A stretch of 64,000 nucleotides of DNA, taken from Haemaphysalis longicornis (Eukaryota > Arthropoda > Arachnida > Ixodida > Ixodidae). The stretch's first letter is position 1; the number at the start of each line of letters is the position of its first letter. Below the pieces are notes generated by a model. It ran no database searches. It was not told the DNA's origin and was given only the letters and a program-made list of their open reading frames with translations. The DNA lies in contig CM023448.1 of the NCBI GenBank assembly GCA_013339765.2, forward strand, positions 280,671,717 through 280,735,716. Reading direction: 5' to 3'. Shown here piece after piece: positions 21,601 through 33,518 of the stretch. The position numbers were made by a program, and so were the translations under genes.

Positions 21601-24435
21601 TACTGCAGATTAGCTGCAAGATTGGCATGTTCACGCAAAGATTTATGAACCAGGCTGGCGGGGTAACAAAATCATGGAATGAGGTTACAACAAAATGTGT
21701 TATGCAAAATGATATAATACTGTTTGCTATAAATAGCAATTAAAGGTATACAATGGTTTTGACACTAGTTAAGTGGCCTGTTGGAAATCATTGGCAAAAC
21801 CTAAAGAGCAACATTTCATACAGCTGCAATTGTGAAATAGCAAAGCGTGGTTGGGGCCTAAATTCAGCAGGCATGCTCCAGCTGAGAATGTATAATTGCA
21901 GAGCAAAACAATTATAAAGGCCTAGGGAAAAGGTGAGCTTAGTTGAGTTACCACCAAGGTATTTGGTAGAGAGAATAGTTTCAAAAATAAAGAAGCAACA
22001 TGGGAAGCTTTATTTTCTCTGATTTAAGTTTATCAGCACTGAGCTTCATGTTCTGCATGTCCCATTGAAGAATGTTACACCTGCATGCACTCGGCACATC
22101 ACATTTTGCGGTATAACACAGTTTACTTCGAACATGGGTAAATAAGAGAATATTGCATAAGCAGTTCATTTATACGTTAAATAGAAACAGCAGGGTTTTT
22201 AAAACGAAGCCCGTAAGTGTGCTGAATGAAAGGGACCAATGATGAGTTTATGTTGTTACTAATAACAAATTTCAACGACCTTGTCAGAAACAAACCCCTT
22301 CCATGGAGGGACTGTGTGTAATCGTAAGACTTTTTTGATAAATGCTTGTAAATGCCCTGTAAATGTATGTCAAAAGGTATTTTAACGCCCTAGTCGTGGC
22401 CTGCTGGTGTTTAGATGATCAAGGGCTGTTGTACGGGATCCACCTTCTCTTCTCACTTTGGTCACCGTCTTTCTTAGTCACTGCATTCATGTGCTTGGTC
22501 AGGGAGCTAGCAAGCGAGGACGACAGTCGGCACCAACTATCAGCCGAGTTCCTTCAGGCTGGGACAATTGCTGGAGAGGCTAAACAATGTTTTTAAAATC
22601 CCTAACTGAGAGCTTTCACTTTTTCTTTTGTTAAAGAACATTTAGGCAACCCTTGAAGAACTGTCCGAAACAACAAAAATGACTATTGTGCCCGTTAAAT
22701 AGTTAATCTGCGCACAGTGAACGATGGCATAAAATCTATCAATGCGAACCTATCCTTTGAAGCTGCTTAATATTTAGCAGAGACTAACTCCATTGTTTAG
22801 CTGTTTTATGGCACTGTGTGGGTGGGCTACTGGTTTCCACCTATGGAGCCTGTGGGCCGCGCTAGTTTCCAGTCTTCCTGTCAAATGTTTTTGGAGACTA
22901 GCTCTACCCTGCAGTGTACGAGCCATGAATTCCTGGAGTTGGCCATGGGAAATTCTAGTGAATCATTACAAGCCACCAAATAAAAAGAGCATTTGTTTAT
23001 CGACCACTGTTTTGTGGCCACGAAAAGTTTCGTTCATTAAAAAGACTAACAAATGACATCAATTTTGTTGCGAACTTCAAACAAATAATTGGTATTACAG
23101 AAAATGTGTAAAGCAGCCGGAGCTCCATTGCCACTTTCCAGCTATTTCTCCATGCCATCACAGAATTTTGTTTGTGCGACTAACAGATCATCCCACCACT
23201 CGACGCAAGGAAAAGAGACCTCTTCGATGCGAATGGCGACAATTACTAGCGCCGAAACTATACAAATAAACAATGATACTGAAACTTAACTATGTGTCCG
23301 GCAATGGTTACCTACACCAGCTCCGCCATTTAAGTCTCGCGCGTGAGTGAAAGCGTACCTGAATTTTCTTCCAATTTGTGGAACCAATCGACCTTTCCTT
23401 TTGCGAATTCCTATGTTTGATTGTCCGCTCTTTTCTTCATTCAAATTTTTTGGTTCCCAACTCACAATTTTGTAATTCGGGCGCGCTATAGACACTCACA
23501 GCTCCCGATTCCTGGCAAATCCCCTAGGAATTGCCCAAGTGGGCATGCATGTGCCTGTGAAAATTGTTGTGTGAGGTTCTTGCTGTTCTGCTACAAGAAA
23601 AAGCACAGAGTGAATAGTTCCTTCAAAAGGAAACTGCACTGCTTTATTCAAGGGTCGTAAAAGCGAACACACGTATATCTATACAATTGAAACGTGAAAC
23701 CTTCAAGGACATGTAAAGAAAGGCTGAGAGAAAGAGTACCTAGATCAATGCGAAGCCGTCCTTGAAATGCACAAGACGGACGACCAGATCAATGAGTCCG
23801 AAAATCACTCTGAACACGAAACGGAAGAGTCTCCCAACAGTACAGCAAAAAAGAAAAAACGGGAACAAAAGTGTTTCCACGAGGTGTTGGTGTCCAACGT
23901 CCAGGTTGTTCGTCAGGCATCACAGAAACGGTGGTTGGCAGTGAGGTCACGCAAGAGCGTAGCGGACAGGCGGGAAAGACACGTCGAAGCCGTCGCGTCG
24001 AAACGAGCGACGAATCTCGAACCCCAAAATGGTTCTTCAGAAGGCCGTCCGGAACCGCACGCAGTGGCGTGTTCACGCGTATACTTGCGGTCCTTGCAGT
24101 GAGATATGGCGTACCTCTCTATATAAGCACCATGTGCATTTTACACGTTGTCATTTTGTGTTTAGTTGCGCTGCTTATAGAGTACAGTGTATCACTCACT
24201 AACCCAAACTTATGCCCGCTCCTAGAAATAACGAGAACTGAAACTGAATACCAGGAGTTTTACAAGGCAGATGCATGCAGCTCTTGGAATATAATTATGA
24301 ACTGCTTTCGCAATATCTCTGGATAAGGTTTCATGCATATTTCGAATCAATCATGAATTCAACGTGCGCTGACAAAACAAAACCATTGTGACAGCGTCTG
24401 CGGGACAAATATGCGGAGGTATACTACCAACTTAC
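18690..24435. other. Long stretch with no gene recognised
   Basis: Two A-runs (18757-18771, 18870-18884) and a 21-base C run (19044-19064) occur near the start. Many frames of 60-175 codons occur (for example 21212-21739 minus, 23767-24102 plus, 23871-24326 plus with one hydrophobic stretch) but none shows a domain or paired splice sites. A dispersed repeat shared with 14250-14375 lies at 23066-23185. The region is intron of the MARVEL gene. Confidence 0.4.
23066..23185 (+). repeat. Dispersed repeat, copy 2
   Basis: Same orientation as 14250-14375: GAACTTCAAACAAATAAT at the start and CACAGAATTTTGTTTGTGC at the end, with a diverged middle. Confidence 0.6.
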
Positions 24436-24600
24436 GTAGGGCGTCGAAGGAAGCACAGCGCGCCTTGTGCTTAAGCTCTCTGACAGGATGAACAAAACGC
24501 ACTGGAGCCAGTAGCTAAAGCTGAGCGCCATCAGAACATTCCCAGCGGCTGTCGACTGCATCGACTGGAGGGACAGGGCGTAGACCACGATGGACAGCAC
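24436..24600 (-). CDS. MARVEL-type membrane protein, exon with helices 1 (end) and 2
   Basis: A 55-codon exon bounded by acceptor TTCTGTGCAG and donor GTAAGT, phase 0 on both sides. Its first residues VLSIVVYALSLQS complete the first membrane helix begun in the exon at 37181-37324; a second helix follows (NVLMALSFSYWLQCVLFIL), then a short polar loop SESLSTRRAVLPSTPY leading into the third helix in the next exon. The continuity of frame and of helix across the splice is the main evidence that these exons belong together. It has no frameshifts or stops, unlike the transposon frames around it. Confidence 0.78.
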
Positions 24601-24854
24601 CTGCACAGAACGACGCGATGCGCTGAGGTGATGAGAAATGTCGTTGGCGACCGCATCACGTGTGCGGCTCTCCAGCCTTTGCCATGTTGCACACAGGTGG
24701 ATATAACAAGTTGCTAACCACTTTAGCAGCTAGGGTTTGCTGGTGAAAAAAATTATCAAATAAAACAAGCAAGTCTTCGACATATATCAAGAGGTTTCGG
24801 GCAATCATGTGACTGAAAGCACTTGCTAAGTCCCGGCAAACAAAAGATAAAAAT

Positions 24855-25524
24855 TGTGGTTGATCCCTCTTCCATGGGAACCGGTAAAACACGAAAGTGA
24901 ATGTGCCTTCACAGGAGCAATTGAATGTTTATTGTGCATCGATATGAACTTGCACATCACTATGTACATTTCGTCGGTATGGCACCGTTATACACATCAA
25001 CGTGAGACACTGGATTGCACGCGCCGTAGCATTGCGTAAATCCGACTGAAACCACCGTCCGTGCGAACGAAACCAAAAGGGTTGTCAGCGAATCGTTTGG
25101 TGAGCTCACGGTACGCTGCAGCGAAAGCAGCAGAGGACCGTGTTACGACCGCGACATTCGCTAGTCGGCGTCGTTGCCTTACAGGCTCCGCCTCAGCTTA
25201 CGCTGCACGTCACCGTACACGTAGGCGCTGGCATCGAGGCGCCGACGGTCGGCGCTCAGCAGCGTCATGATGCACTACTTCGCTTCGCCTATCCTGGACG
25301 GCAGCACCACCTGAAGGGAAGGATATAAGGCGCGTTCGTAGTCCTATTTACGCGTCTGTTCATGGGGCAGTTAGGATCGCGTTTCCTATCGTTGCGGCGA
25401 AAGAGTTCGTGGCTCGAATCACGGCGCAGCCGCGTCAATCGAAGCTTTTCTGGCGATGTCATTTCCGTGACGGAAAAGGCGTCAGTGAGATCTTGGTGGA
25501 CCCGGGCATAAAATACTTTCGTAC
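24855..25524 (-). mobile_element. Hairpin-ended repeat, full copy 2 (about 670 bp)
   Basis: Inverted relative to copy 1 at 9480-10216. Read on the minus strand it starts GTACGAAAGTATTTTATGCC and ends CCGGTAAAACACG (plus-strand view near 24890) and GATCAACCACA. TAAAAA occurs just outside both ends (24848-24853, 25525-25530), resembling the TGAAAAA at copy 1 read in the same direction. The interior, including the gene-less GCGCCTTATATCCTTCCCTT segment, matches copy 1. Confidence 0.75.
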
Positions 25525-25619
25525 TAAAAACGTCAAATAAAATAGGGGCCGGTAAAAACCGTCATTAAAGGCAATAAAAGTATGCTCAAGATAAAATTAT
25601 AGTAAAAAATGAAAGCCGC

Positions 25620-26010
25620 TTTCTTAAGGGAAAGATGGTTAAAACGCGATGCTTTTTCCCATGCAACCAGAGCCAAAGTCAAAGGCCAAAATTCAAACTG
25701 TTCCAACCGTGTTTCTATTGTGTGTTAAGTGTCTTGTCTTCTAAAGTTTTCTAAAATTTTCATGCATTGAAAAAAAAAAGTGTAGGAATGGCGCAGTCGG
25801 ATGTACAGTGCTCACGGATTGAAACGCGACACTGCGAGCGCGTGGCCGCCGGTACATGCAGCGCCGCCCGTGGACGCTCGTGGAGGTTAGGTGTTGTGGA
25901 TGAGAGCGTGTTGACCGTAAGCTTACTGCTTCCGGTTGCCCATGAGTGGGACTGTGGTTCCCCGCAGCGACAGCGGGGCGCTGCGAGCCTGGAGCGCTTA
26001 TAGTTCCTGT
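25620..26010 (-). repeat. Dispersed repeat, inverted copy of 31410-31860
   Basis: Read on the minus strand it shares GCGTTTCAATCCGTGAGCAC-type sequence (near 25825-25800), GCCTTTGACTTTGG and TTTTAACCATCTTTC with the plus-strand repeat at 31410-31860. This copy lacks the tRNA-like GGTTCGATTC segment that the other has. Confidence 0.65.
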
Positions 26011-28900
26011 ATATCGCGTAGCGCAAGAGTTGCGCGTCTGATTGCCACATGCCGCGGGTTCCAGTTCGACAGAAAGCCCGCTTTCAGTGCTGCGCACAGT
26101 CAGTTCTATTCAACTGGGCATCGGCGGTTGTGGAAGCGGCGGCAGCGGCGACCGCTCATCTGATAAGCAGACGACTATCGTGCGCCAGTTTTTGCCCGGC
26201 CGCTCCTCGCCACTCCTCCACGGCGGCCCGGCGGCAGCTTTTTCACGCGAGAAGGGTGGCTTCCCCGCACGACCTGGAACTCAAGATGGCGGGTGGACGC
26301 GCAACTTTGCTCCCCTATTCGCCCCGAGCGCGAACAGAGTCGGCCCCTGGCGGCGGCGGGACGAACCGCTCCTAGTGTGGATGGCGCTCTCGCGTCGTCT
26401 GCTTTTTCACGTTGCGTGCGGCGCAAGACGCGTGCTGCACACGACAAAACAACCAATATGTGTGCTCGTTTGGCAGTAAGCAATGACATAGTTACCTCTG
26501 CTTGCGCATTTCCTCTGAAACGCAATAATCAGCGGCCGTTGCGGGTTAATGCGCTCACTGAATTCCACGAAACATTTCGCCTGGTCACTGCTTGAGTGTG
26601 AACATTGCTTCCACACATTGCACTTTTCCTATTGCTGAGTGCAGTCGTCTGCCGTTTCGGGAACGTCGAAGGGTGCTTATTGAAGGTGGCGTGGTGATTA
26701 TTTAAAGGATAAAAGTTTAGTATACGCGAAACGGGTAAGAAGCGACAAGACCTGTGCATACGCGTGCAAATTCCACACCCTTGTAAAACTTGCGCTGTGT
26801 CCTTATAGAAAGAAGAAACAAACAAAACATTTACAAACTGCACACGACCCCTGAACTATCGCCCATACATTACCGGACACGTATTTTACACCAGCAAGCG
26901 CCTGTGTGATCGTGTCCTTACCGTACCTTTTCTAAAATAAATACCATTTTTGGACAGTCGTTGTTTATACTGAGGAGGAGGAATAAACATTTATTCAACT
27001 GTATCGAGTTGCTAATTTTACGTATTATTTAAAATACGTTTCTATGGATGCGCAAGAGTATTTAGGGGGGATTTTTCGGTAAAATTAAGCAGTTGTGAGT
27101 TTGCGTCTGTCGTGTGGCATTTCGTGTGTCATTTTCATATATATCATTTTCAAATCCGACATGAATCACCTTGTCCAGAACGTGTCTCACTCAGCATAAC
27201 CAAATGCCTAATATGGTCACGTCTTAACCTATTAAGGTGGACCTAAGTTTAAAGAAAGAGGAGAAAACGTGTAATATACTGCACGTTGTTGCCCACATGT
27301 GTGAGGAGTGTGTGCCTTGACTCGTTGATTTTTTTTTAATTTTTTCCCACAATGCTTGCTTTCAATACATTTTTGAAAAAGGCGAGCCACAATTCCTGGA
27401 CAATCTCGGACCAAAGGGGGGCTTAATTAATTTTGAAAATACGTGTTAAAGTACTGCTTTTTCACCGCTACAGAACACAACGCCTAGTGTAGTTTCCATT
27501 GTAAGTAATACTGATAACCATAGTTTGGCTTTTTCGCGTTACATGCGTTCTCTTCTCTCTGCTCTTGCAACGTTGCCAGGACCCCCTCTTCCCGAAAAAA
27601 AAAGGAAATGCACAGAATTTCATTTTTTAACCAATCCTCAAGAATTAAATGCCAAGACAAAGGCGATATTCAGTTTGCAAAACAAAGTAGTTACCGGGAA
27701 CCCGTTGCGCTGATTCGCAACGAGAAATAAAAGGAAATGTTTTACTACATCTGCAACAGCGCAACTTCGATCATTTATTGCCATCTTTAGGGTTCGTAAG
27801 CGACCTTATATGCAAGAATGCAAACACATGTCGCTGTTGCAGGCACCTGTTAGATTTTTAAAAGGAACGCAAAATGGTCAAAGAGCCAGCCAGTAACAGA
27901 AAACTTGTGCTCACTGTGAGATCCCAGAAGCTTGGTTGCACACTGTAAACCTGCTTGTCACTTTGCTAAAACCTAGCTAAACATGAGATGTTGATTGTAC
28001 TGCGTGCGTTGACAATTCAATTCGCAAGTTCACTTGCGACGAAAGCCGTAAATAAGTGATCTGAAACCGTTATTCATCAAACCTTCCTTCAGAGTCGCTA
28101 AAATTTAATTTAAAAGACCCGTTAGGGTTACATTTATATCTCTGCGCTGATCAAAATTCAGGTAATTTTATGTTGCCTTTTGAACACACAAGAAATATCG
28201 TAAGCTCTTAGAAAGAATTTCGGGGCAGTTAAGTAGTGTTACCATTTTCAGGGCATCCCACAAATGCAAGAATGCGTCATGCTACCAGTGAAAGCGATTG
28301 AGATTGCCGTTGTAAACTGAAGTTTCAGAGATCGAGGATTCCTGATTTGTTTCTATTTATGCTTTTATTGAAGCTTCAAAGCCATAGTCCTGGAAAGATC
28401 GAGGTTGGCTACGAGCCACAGCGTACAAGTTCATTGTCACAATTAAGGCAATTCTGAGATTCCCGATGAGTCCGTCGCTTTTTTTGGCGTAGTAATGCAA
28501 ACTGACTGCCGCTTCCATGCTATACATTGAACGTTGAGGAACCGAACTACAGCATACCACTCTTGTTTGCACCTTTCGTGCGCACATACTGCGGAGAAAA
28601 AAAGCACGAAGCGCGCCCACAATGTGTATTCTTACGGGCCGCTCAGCGGAGCATCCACACTAGCAGCGCGACGCTGTCGCCACCTACATGTCGAGCTCGC
28701 GGCGAATAGGGACCGGGCAGCTGGACGGGTGGCGCCACCACTCGGCGCTCACCTCGTTCAGTGGAATGAGCCGGTGCATTGGACTACACAGCCTCCCGTT
28801 GTTTTTTGTCGTGTTTGCTTCGGTGCTTTGAACGTTTTTGGTGGCGTTGTGAGCCGTATATGTGCGGTGAACAAAGTATAGACAGATGTGTTGGGTTCTT
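26011..28900. other. Unannotated intron stretch
   Basis: A GC-rich block at 26040-26420 has several overlapping open frames on both strands, without domains and probably due to base composition. The rest is AT-rich with no recognised element. All of it falls in the first MARVEL intron. Confidence 0.4.
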
Positions 28901-28910
28901 TAGAATGCAG

Positions 28911-29230
28911 TAATGACTACGGTAAACTTGTCGGAACGCTTCTAAAGTTGGGTATCGGCTGCAATCGCATGAGCGCTTTTTGCAGCGATCTGCGCTTGGC
29001 TACACCGTTCTGATGTACGAATAAAACTACTATTAGTAGTATTATTTTCTTCTTAAATGCACTAACGGCTACGCAAACTTATTGGATGCTTGTAAGGTTG
29101 GGAATGGGCTACACTGACGCGAGCGCTTTTTGCAGCGTTCTGCGCCTGGCTCCGCGAAATCTGAGCAGGAATAAAGCTATTAGCAATATTATTATTCATT
29201 TCTACCACTTTAAATTATATTCACTGGTTT
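28911..29230 (+). repeat. Diverged tandem duplication, about 152-bp unit
   Basis: Unit 1 begins TAATGACTACGGTAAACTT and unit 2 TAACGGCTACGCAAACTT at 29063. Both contain GAGCGCTTTTTGCAGCG, a CTGCGC..GGCT segment and an AATAAA signal followed by TAGTA/TAGCA and ATTATT. A possible third start, CAATGACTACGG, is at 29231. No reading frame spans the units. Confidence 0.7.
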
Positions 29231-30528
29231 CAATGACTACGGTTTCCACGCCAGCCTTAGCGCTGGGATACCTCGATACGTGTGCTTTAAATAGAAGGCA
29301 CCTGCATACGAGATGGATTACCGTGTAGCCGTAGAAATGTTTGCGGTAGTTTACACTTTCTATAACCGCGAGCTTTGTGCCTTCGGTTTTGGTGAGCGAC
29401 GCTGTGACAGCATGGGAGCCTGAAAGCCGAAGTGTAAATCCAACATTTGTGGTGCTCATTTTATCAAGAGCCAAAGTTATTCACCAACTCAACAGCCCAA
29501 GCTACAACCATCCACCATCCCTCCTCCTCCTTCCCATTTTTACACCTGCGTAGAATAAAGGCTGGCACCGATAGTTTAAAAAATGTGGTAGTGTTAACGT
29601 CAGCCGGTGTTTTTAATGCTTAAGTATTCTTTACAGAGTACCCAAAAAAATCGTGTAATACTTGGTGAAGACACCAAAAACGCGCGATTAGTTTGCCTCA
29701 AATATGGGTGCATCAGCCCGAGTCCTCCAGCACAGACACGTTTCCGACACGCTGGACAAAGTTTAGATTTGGAGAGGGGGGCATGGAAGTTCAACATTAA
29801 CAGCAAAATCATCTAGCCCTCCGTCTAATGATTATGGTGGTTGAACGCAAAGCTTTCTTCCTGCGAAATCGATGGGAAATGGTCAAAGGCAAGACGGTGC
29901 GATCAAAAGACCAAACTGCGTTGCTGGTCAATTCGACGCTCAACTAGTCAAAGTTTAAATCCAGAAGGGCAAACAAGGAAACCCATACGATAGAGCTTTG
30001 CGATAAACCCTCATCGTCGTTAGATGAAGGTGTGCAATCATTTTCAAGCGGTAGGTGGCAGCTTGTAAACCGACCGCAGCATTCAATGTGTAAAGCTGCA
30101 TGAGTACAGGTTTCGGGCACCTCCTGTCTTCGTCCTTCAGCCACGCAGGAATTGGTTTGTGAAAAACCATTTACCAACTAGCCAGCAACCATTGCATTCT
30201 TGGTAAAGCAATGCCTTCTCCCACGACAAGCAAGTAACGCTCTACTATCATGCGGGTATTTCCTTCTATCCAACGATGCCCGATGACTGTAGTAAGAGCA
30301 TTTCTGTGAAATTAACCACGTTTCCAGCCGTAGGGTAATGAAGTTACGGAGCTGCGTCGTCCATCACATTTCTGTTTGAGGTAAATCTTAGAAGGACACC
30401 CCCCAACTTTGTCTTTTCGCTTAGTGCACGACGTCGACCGCCGTTTCGTCATCAAGCTGCCCAAGGCCAGCGCTGCGGCATTAACTTATGCTAGATCGGT
30501 TGCACACACCGGCTTTTGTAGGGAGCAT
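29231..30528. other. Unannotated intron stretch
   Basis: Short frames only; nothing recognised. Confidence 0.4.
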
Positions 30529-30589
30529 TTAGCTGCAGTTATAATGAACTAGAATACCCAAGATATTCTAGTTCACTATAGCTGCAGTA
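30529..30589. repeat. Imperfect hairpin with 26-bp arms
   Basis: CTGCAG near both ends and GAACTAGAATA against its complement TATTCTAGTTC close to the centre, with a loop of about 6 bases and a few mismatches. Confidence 0.65.
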
Positions 30590-30944
30590 TACTCCTCGAT
30601 ACGACGAAACTGCATGCAGGCATTCAAAAATTGCATGAAGCAACGAACTTTCACTTCCAGCTTGGCGCATTGAGCGTCGTCTGCTATTTGTAAATACTGA
30701 GTATGGGCGTAAATCACACACATGGCATGCCTCGTAAACGTCACATCCACGCTCAAGATTTACCGATCTGAAAACTGCACGTGGGGTTACGTACGCTTTG
30801 CAAGCCGCACCGCAGAAAAACGACAGAAAGCCATGCACAGTCACGCTGCGCTGACCGCCACCGGCATTCCACTGACGAGCGGTTCGCCACGGGCGGCGCT
30901 GTTCGCTGAAGCGACGGTGGTGCCATACAACGATACAGGAGCGC

Positions 30945-31425
30945 TGGAATGCGTTTGTGCGCCGACGGTATCAGCCCGGCTGGGCGCGCAGCCGATTTCG
31001 CGACATCGTGTGCGCGCTCTCTTGTTACGCGTGCCCTTCCAATGCGGCACAGTAATGTTCATGTAATGCACATTCACGTTCATCTGAATAAAAGAAACTT
31101 CTGTACTAAGGAACAGCAAACTTTATTCCAGGATGTAAACTAAAAAAAAAGTAAAGACGCCTTTGCAGGCACGTTCGCGTGTGGTGCTGTGCATGAGTAC
31201 TTCGTCGGCTCTCCTCTTTTTTTAGTTTATATCATGGAATAAAGTTGCTGTTCCTTCGTGTAGACGCTCGTTTTATTCAGATAAGCGTGACCGTGCCTTA
31301 CATGCACAATGTCTGTGTCGCATCGGAAGGGCACGCGTAAGAGCGCGCGAGCAGACGATGTCGCGAAATTGGCTGCGCGGACCGCCGCCGGCTACCACCG
31401 GCGCACAAACGCGCCCCAGGCTCTC
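30945..31425. repeat. Large inverted repeat with about 200-bp arms
   Basis: The left arm has GCGTTTGTGCGCCG, ATTTCGCGACATCGT and TTACGCGTGCCCTTCC in plus orientation (30950-31040); the right arm carries the same three in reverse complement (31335-31414). Both arms contain CTGAATAAAA and GGAACAGCAA followed by TTTATTCCA, so poly(A)-type signals occur in both directions around a centre near 31180. Confidence 0.7.
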
Positions 31426-31860
31426 AGCGCACCGCTGTCGCTGCGGTAAACCACAGCCCCGCTTATTGGCAACCGGAAGCAGCAAGCCTTCGGTTAAAAC
31501 GCTCTCATCCTCGTGGTATACCACAATGCTTCACCTAGCTTCCAAGGGCGTCCACAGGCGGCGCTGCATGTACCGCAGGCCACGCGCTCGCAGCGTCGCG
31601 TTTCAATCCGTGAGCACTGTAAGTCAGCTTCATAACGCGAGGGAGCCAGGTTCGATTCTCACCCCGGGAGAAGTTTTTTTTTTTCTTGAGGCACTTGATG
31701 TGCCTTCGTGGAAGCCCATTGTGTAAGTTGGCTTCCCTGCAGTGCGTTTTGGGGCAACGATTTGGATTTTGACCTTTGACTTTGGACTTTGAAGAAATTG
31801 GCTTTAGACCAGAGAAAGCTTCGCGTTTCAACCATCTTTCACTTCACTCACGATCATCAT
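31410..31860 (+). repeat. Dispersed repeat with tRNA-like segment
   Basis: Counterpart of 25620-26010 on the opposite strand. It holds AGCTTCATAAC and the Pol III B box GGTTCGATTC at 31626-31660, then a T-run and GACCTTTGACTTTGGAC. The tRNA-like part also resembles 4890-4975. Probably a SINE or a compound of SINE and another repeat. Confidence 0.6.
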
Positions 31861-33192
31861 CATCGTCAGAAAAGGTTGGTTTTCCTGCAGTGCGTTTAGG
31901 TGTTGACGGTCGCCATCAGTGAGGCGATGAAAGTTTCGCTTTAAAAGATGAAACACTCAACGCACACACCATAGGAATTCTAGAACCTAACCGCACTGTT
32001 CTCGTCCATCGTGTCCCTAACGCGAACACATATTTCGCGCTGAGGCACCGAATAAAACGGGTCTTCCACACCACGTGGAAAGCCATACTTGACAGATCAA
32101 TCACTTTGAAAGAAACGGGTCACTACTTCCGAATTCTTTGTGGCGAATTTATCAATCATAACTATAGTGCATTCAGTCGGTTTGCACGTTTACCTGCTGA
32201 CCTTTCTTGCTAACTATTGTTCCAAACGGCACACCTACTTGGGCGTTTTCAGCAATCATACCTAACATCTCCTGCTCAAAACGCCGGGTTTTCCGTCTCA
32301 TAGGGCCGGGTTTTCCGTCTCATGGGGCACAGACGCAAACAAGTATACGTTCAGTGCCTAACAAGTCAAAGTCACATTGTACTGTCATGGTCGCGTCTCA
32401 GAGCTCGTTACGCGTATTCGCCCCCCCCCCCCCCTCTTTTTTTCAATCTTTGTTTTTGTGTGTTTTATTGTTCTTTAATTGTATCCCTTTCTCCACCGTT
32501 TTCCGAAAGGGCTTGAAAACTTAGCGCACTGTCTTCAAAATTAACATGTACCAACCACCCCACAGGCAAGTTCTCGTTGACTCAGTAACGTTCTCAGTAC
32601 ACTACCTTCCGCCTTCCTTTAAAACAGCATCACTTGATCAGCATCATACTTTACTGCTACATCACGGATATTTCATGCTGGTTCCGTGAAGGTAACATGC
32701 ATATAAAGATGCGTAGCTTCGCAGCACGGAGTTGTGAATGGTCTGCGGTCTCGTAACCGATCAAGACAAAGAAAGGAAAACGATGAAACAGACGTACATA
32801 CGATGTAGCTGTACAGAAGCCTTTGGTTAGTGTCGCCAGGGGAAGGTATGCACTACTTTCGCATCCCAACAATGTAAGCAGACTTAAGTGCCCCGAGGGA
32901 TTTGTTTGTAAGTAGTTCTTTTAAATGTAATTCACTCAAAAATTTACTAAATACCTACCGCGATGTAAGAAAATCATGGACTATTTGTTGCCGTTCAAAT
33001 AACATGAGGCAAGCACGTGGCTTCGTATCCTGTACTAGTAACTAATGAACTTAATTTATAACATCTGAACCGATAATGCCCGAGGAAGCATGCGTGCACT
33101 CAAACACAAAAAAAAATCTGAGAAGGGTCGTGGTCCACTACAGGCATTTCATGAACCAGACACCGGGTAATAAAAATCCCGGGTCATCTGTA
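31861..33192. other. Unannotated intron stretch
   Basis: A C-run at about 32411-32424. Short frames without domains. No recognised element. Confidence 0.4.
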
Positions 33193-33440
33193 CTAACGTG
33201 AGACCTGAGGAGGAAAGAAGCATGCAGCGTAAAAGTGTATCCTTGGAGCCTTTCGGCAAGACTCTGGATGGAGGCTGGCGAACAAATGACTCTCGCGGAG
33301 CCGGCGCCGGTAGGCCTCGACGCCGTCGACAGACGCTGCGGCTGCTACCAGGAAGGCGGCTGCATATGCCAGGAAAATAAGAGCCTCGGCTTTTATAAAG
33401 GCTGCGAGCATGCCGGCACTGCCGAAAAACGGAATCAAGA
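33193..33440 (-). CDS. Possible exon: membrane helix and polar tail
   Basis: The minus frame reads AGMLAAFIKAEALIFLAYA and AAFLVAAAASVDGVEAYRR, then a basic tail ending at a stop. The hydrophobic run is long enough for one helix, and third codon positions are mostly G or C, as in coding DNA. An acceptor-like TTTTTCGGCAG precedes it. It would suit TM4 and the C-terminus of a MARVEL protein. Against this, it lies between exons 1 and 2 of the MARVEL gene, and the acceptors are not in phase 0. It could be an exon of another gene, a displaced piece, or a chance alanine-rich frame. Confidence 0.35.
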
Positions 33441-33518
33441 TCGTGTTATGACCGCGGGGCGGTCTGAACGTCGCCAAGACTGGACTCGTGGAGGTGACCG
33501 CAGCCGTTCGGGCTGATT

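Noticed and set aside
23767..24326. Two overlapping plus frames, one with a hydrophobic stretch
   Set aside because: Frames disagree, no splice sites matched, and the hydrophobic stretch alone is weak evidence.
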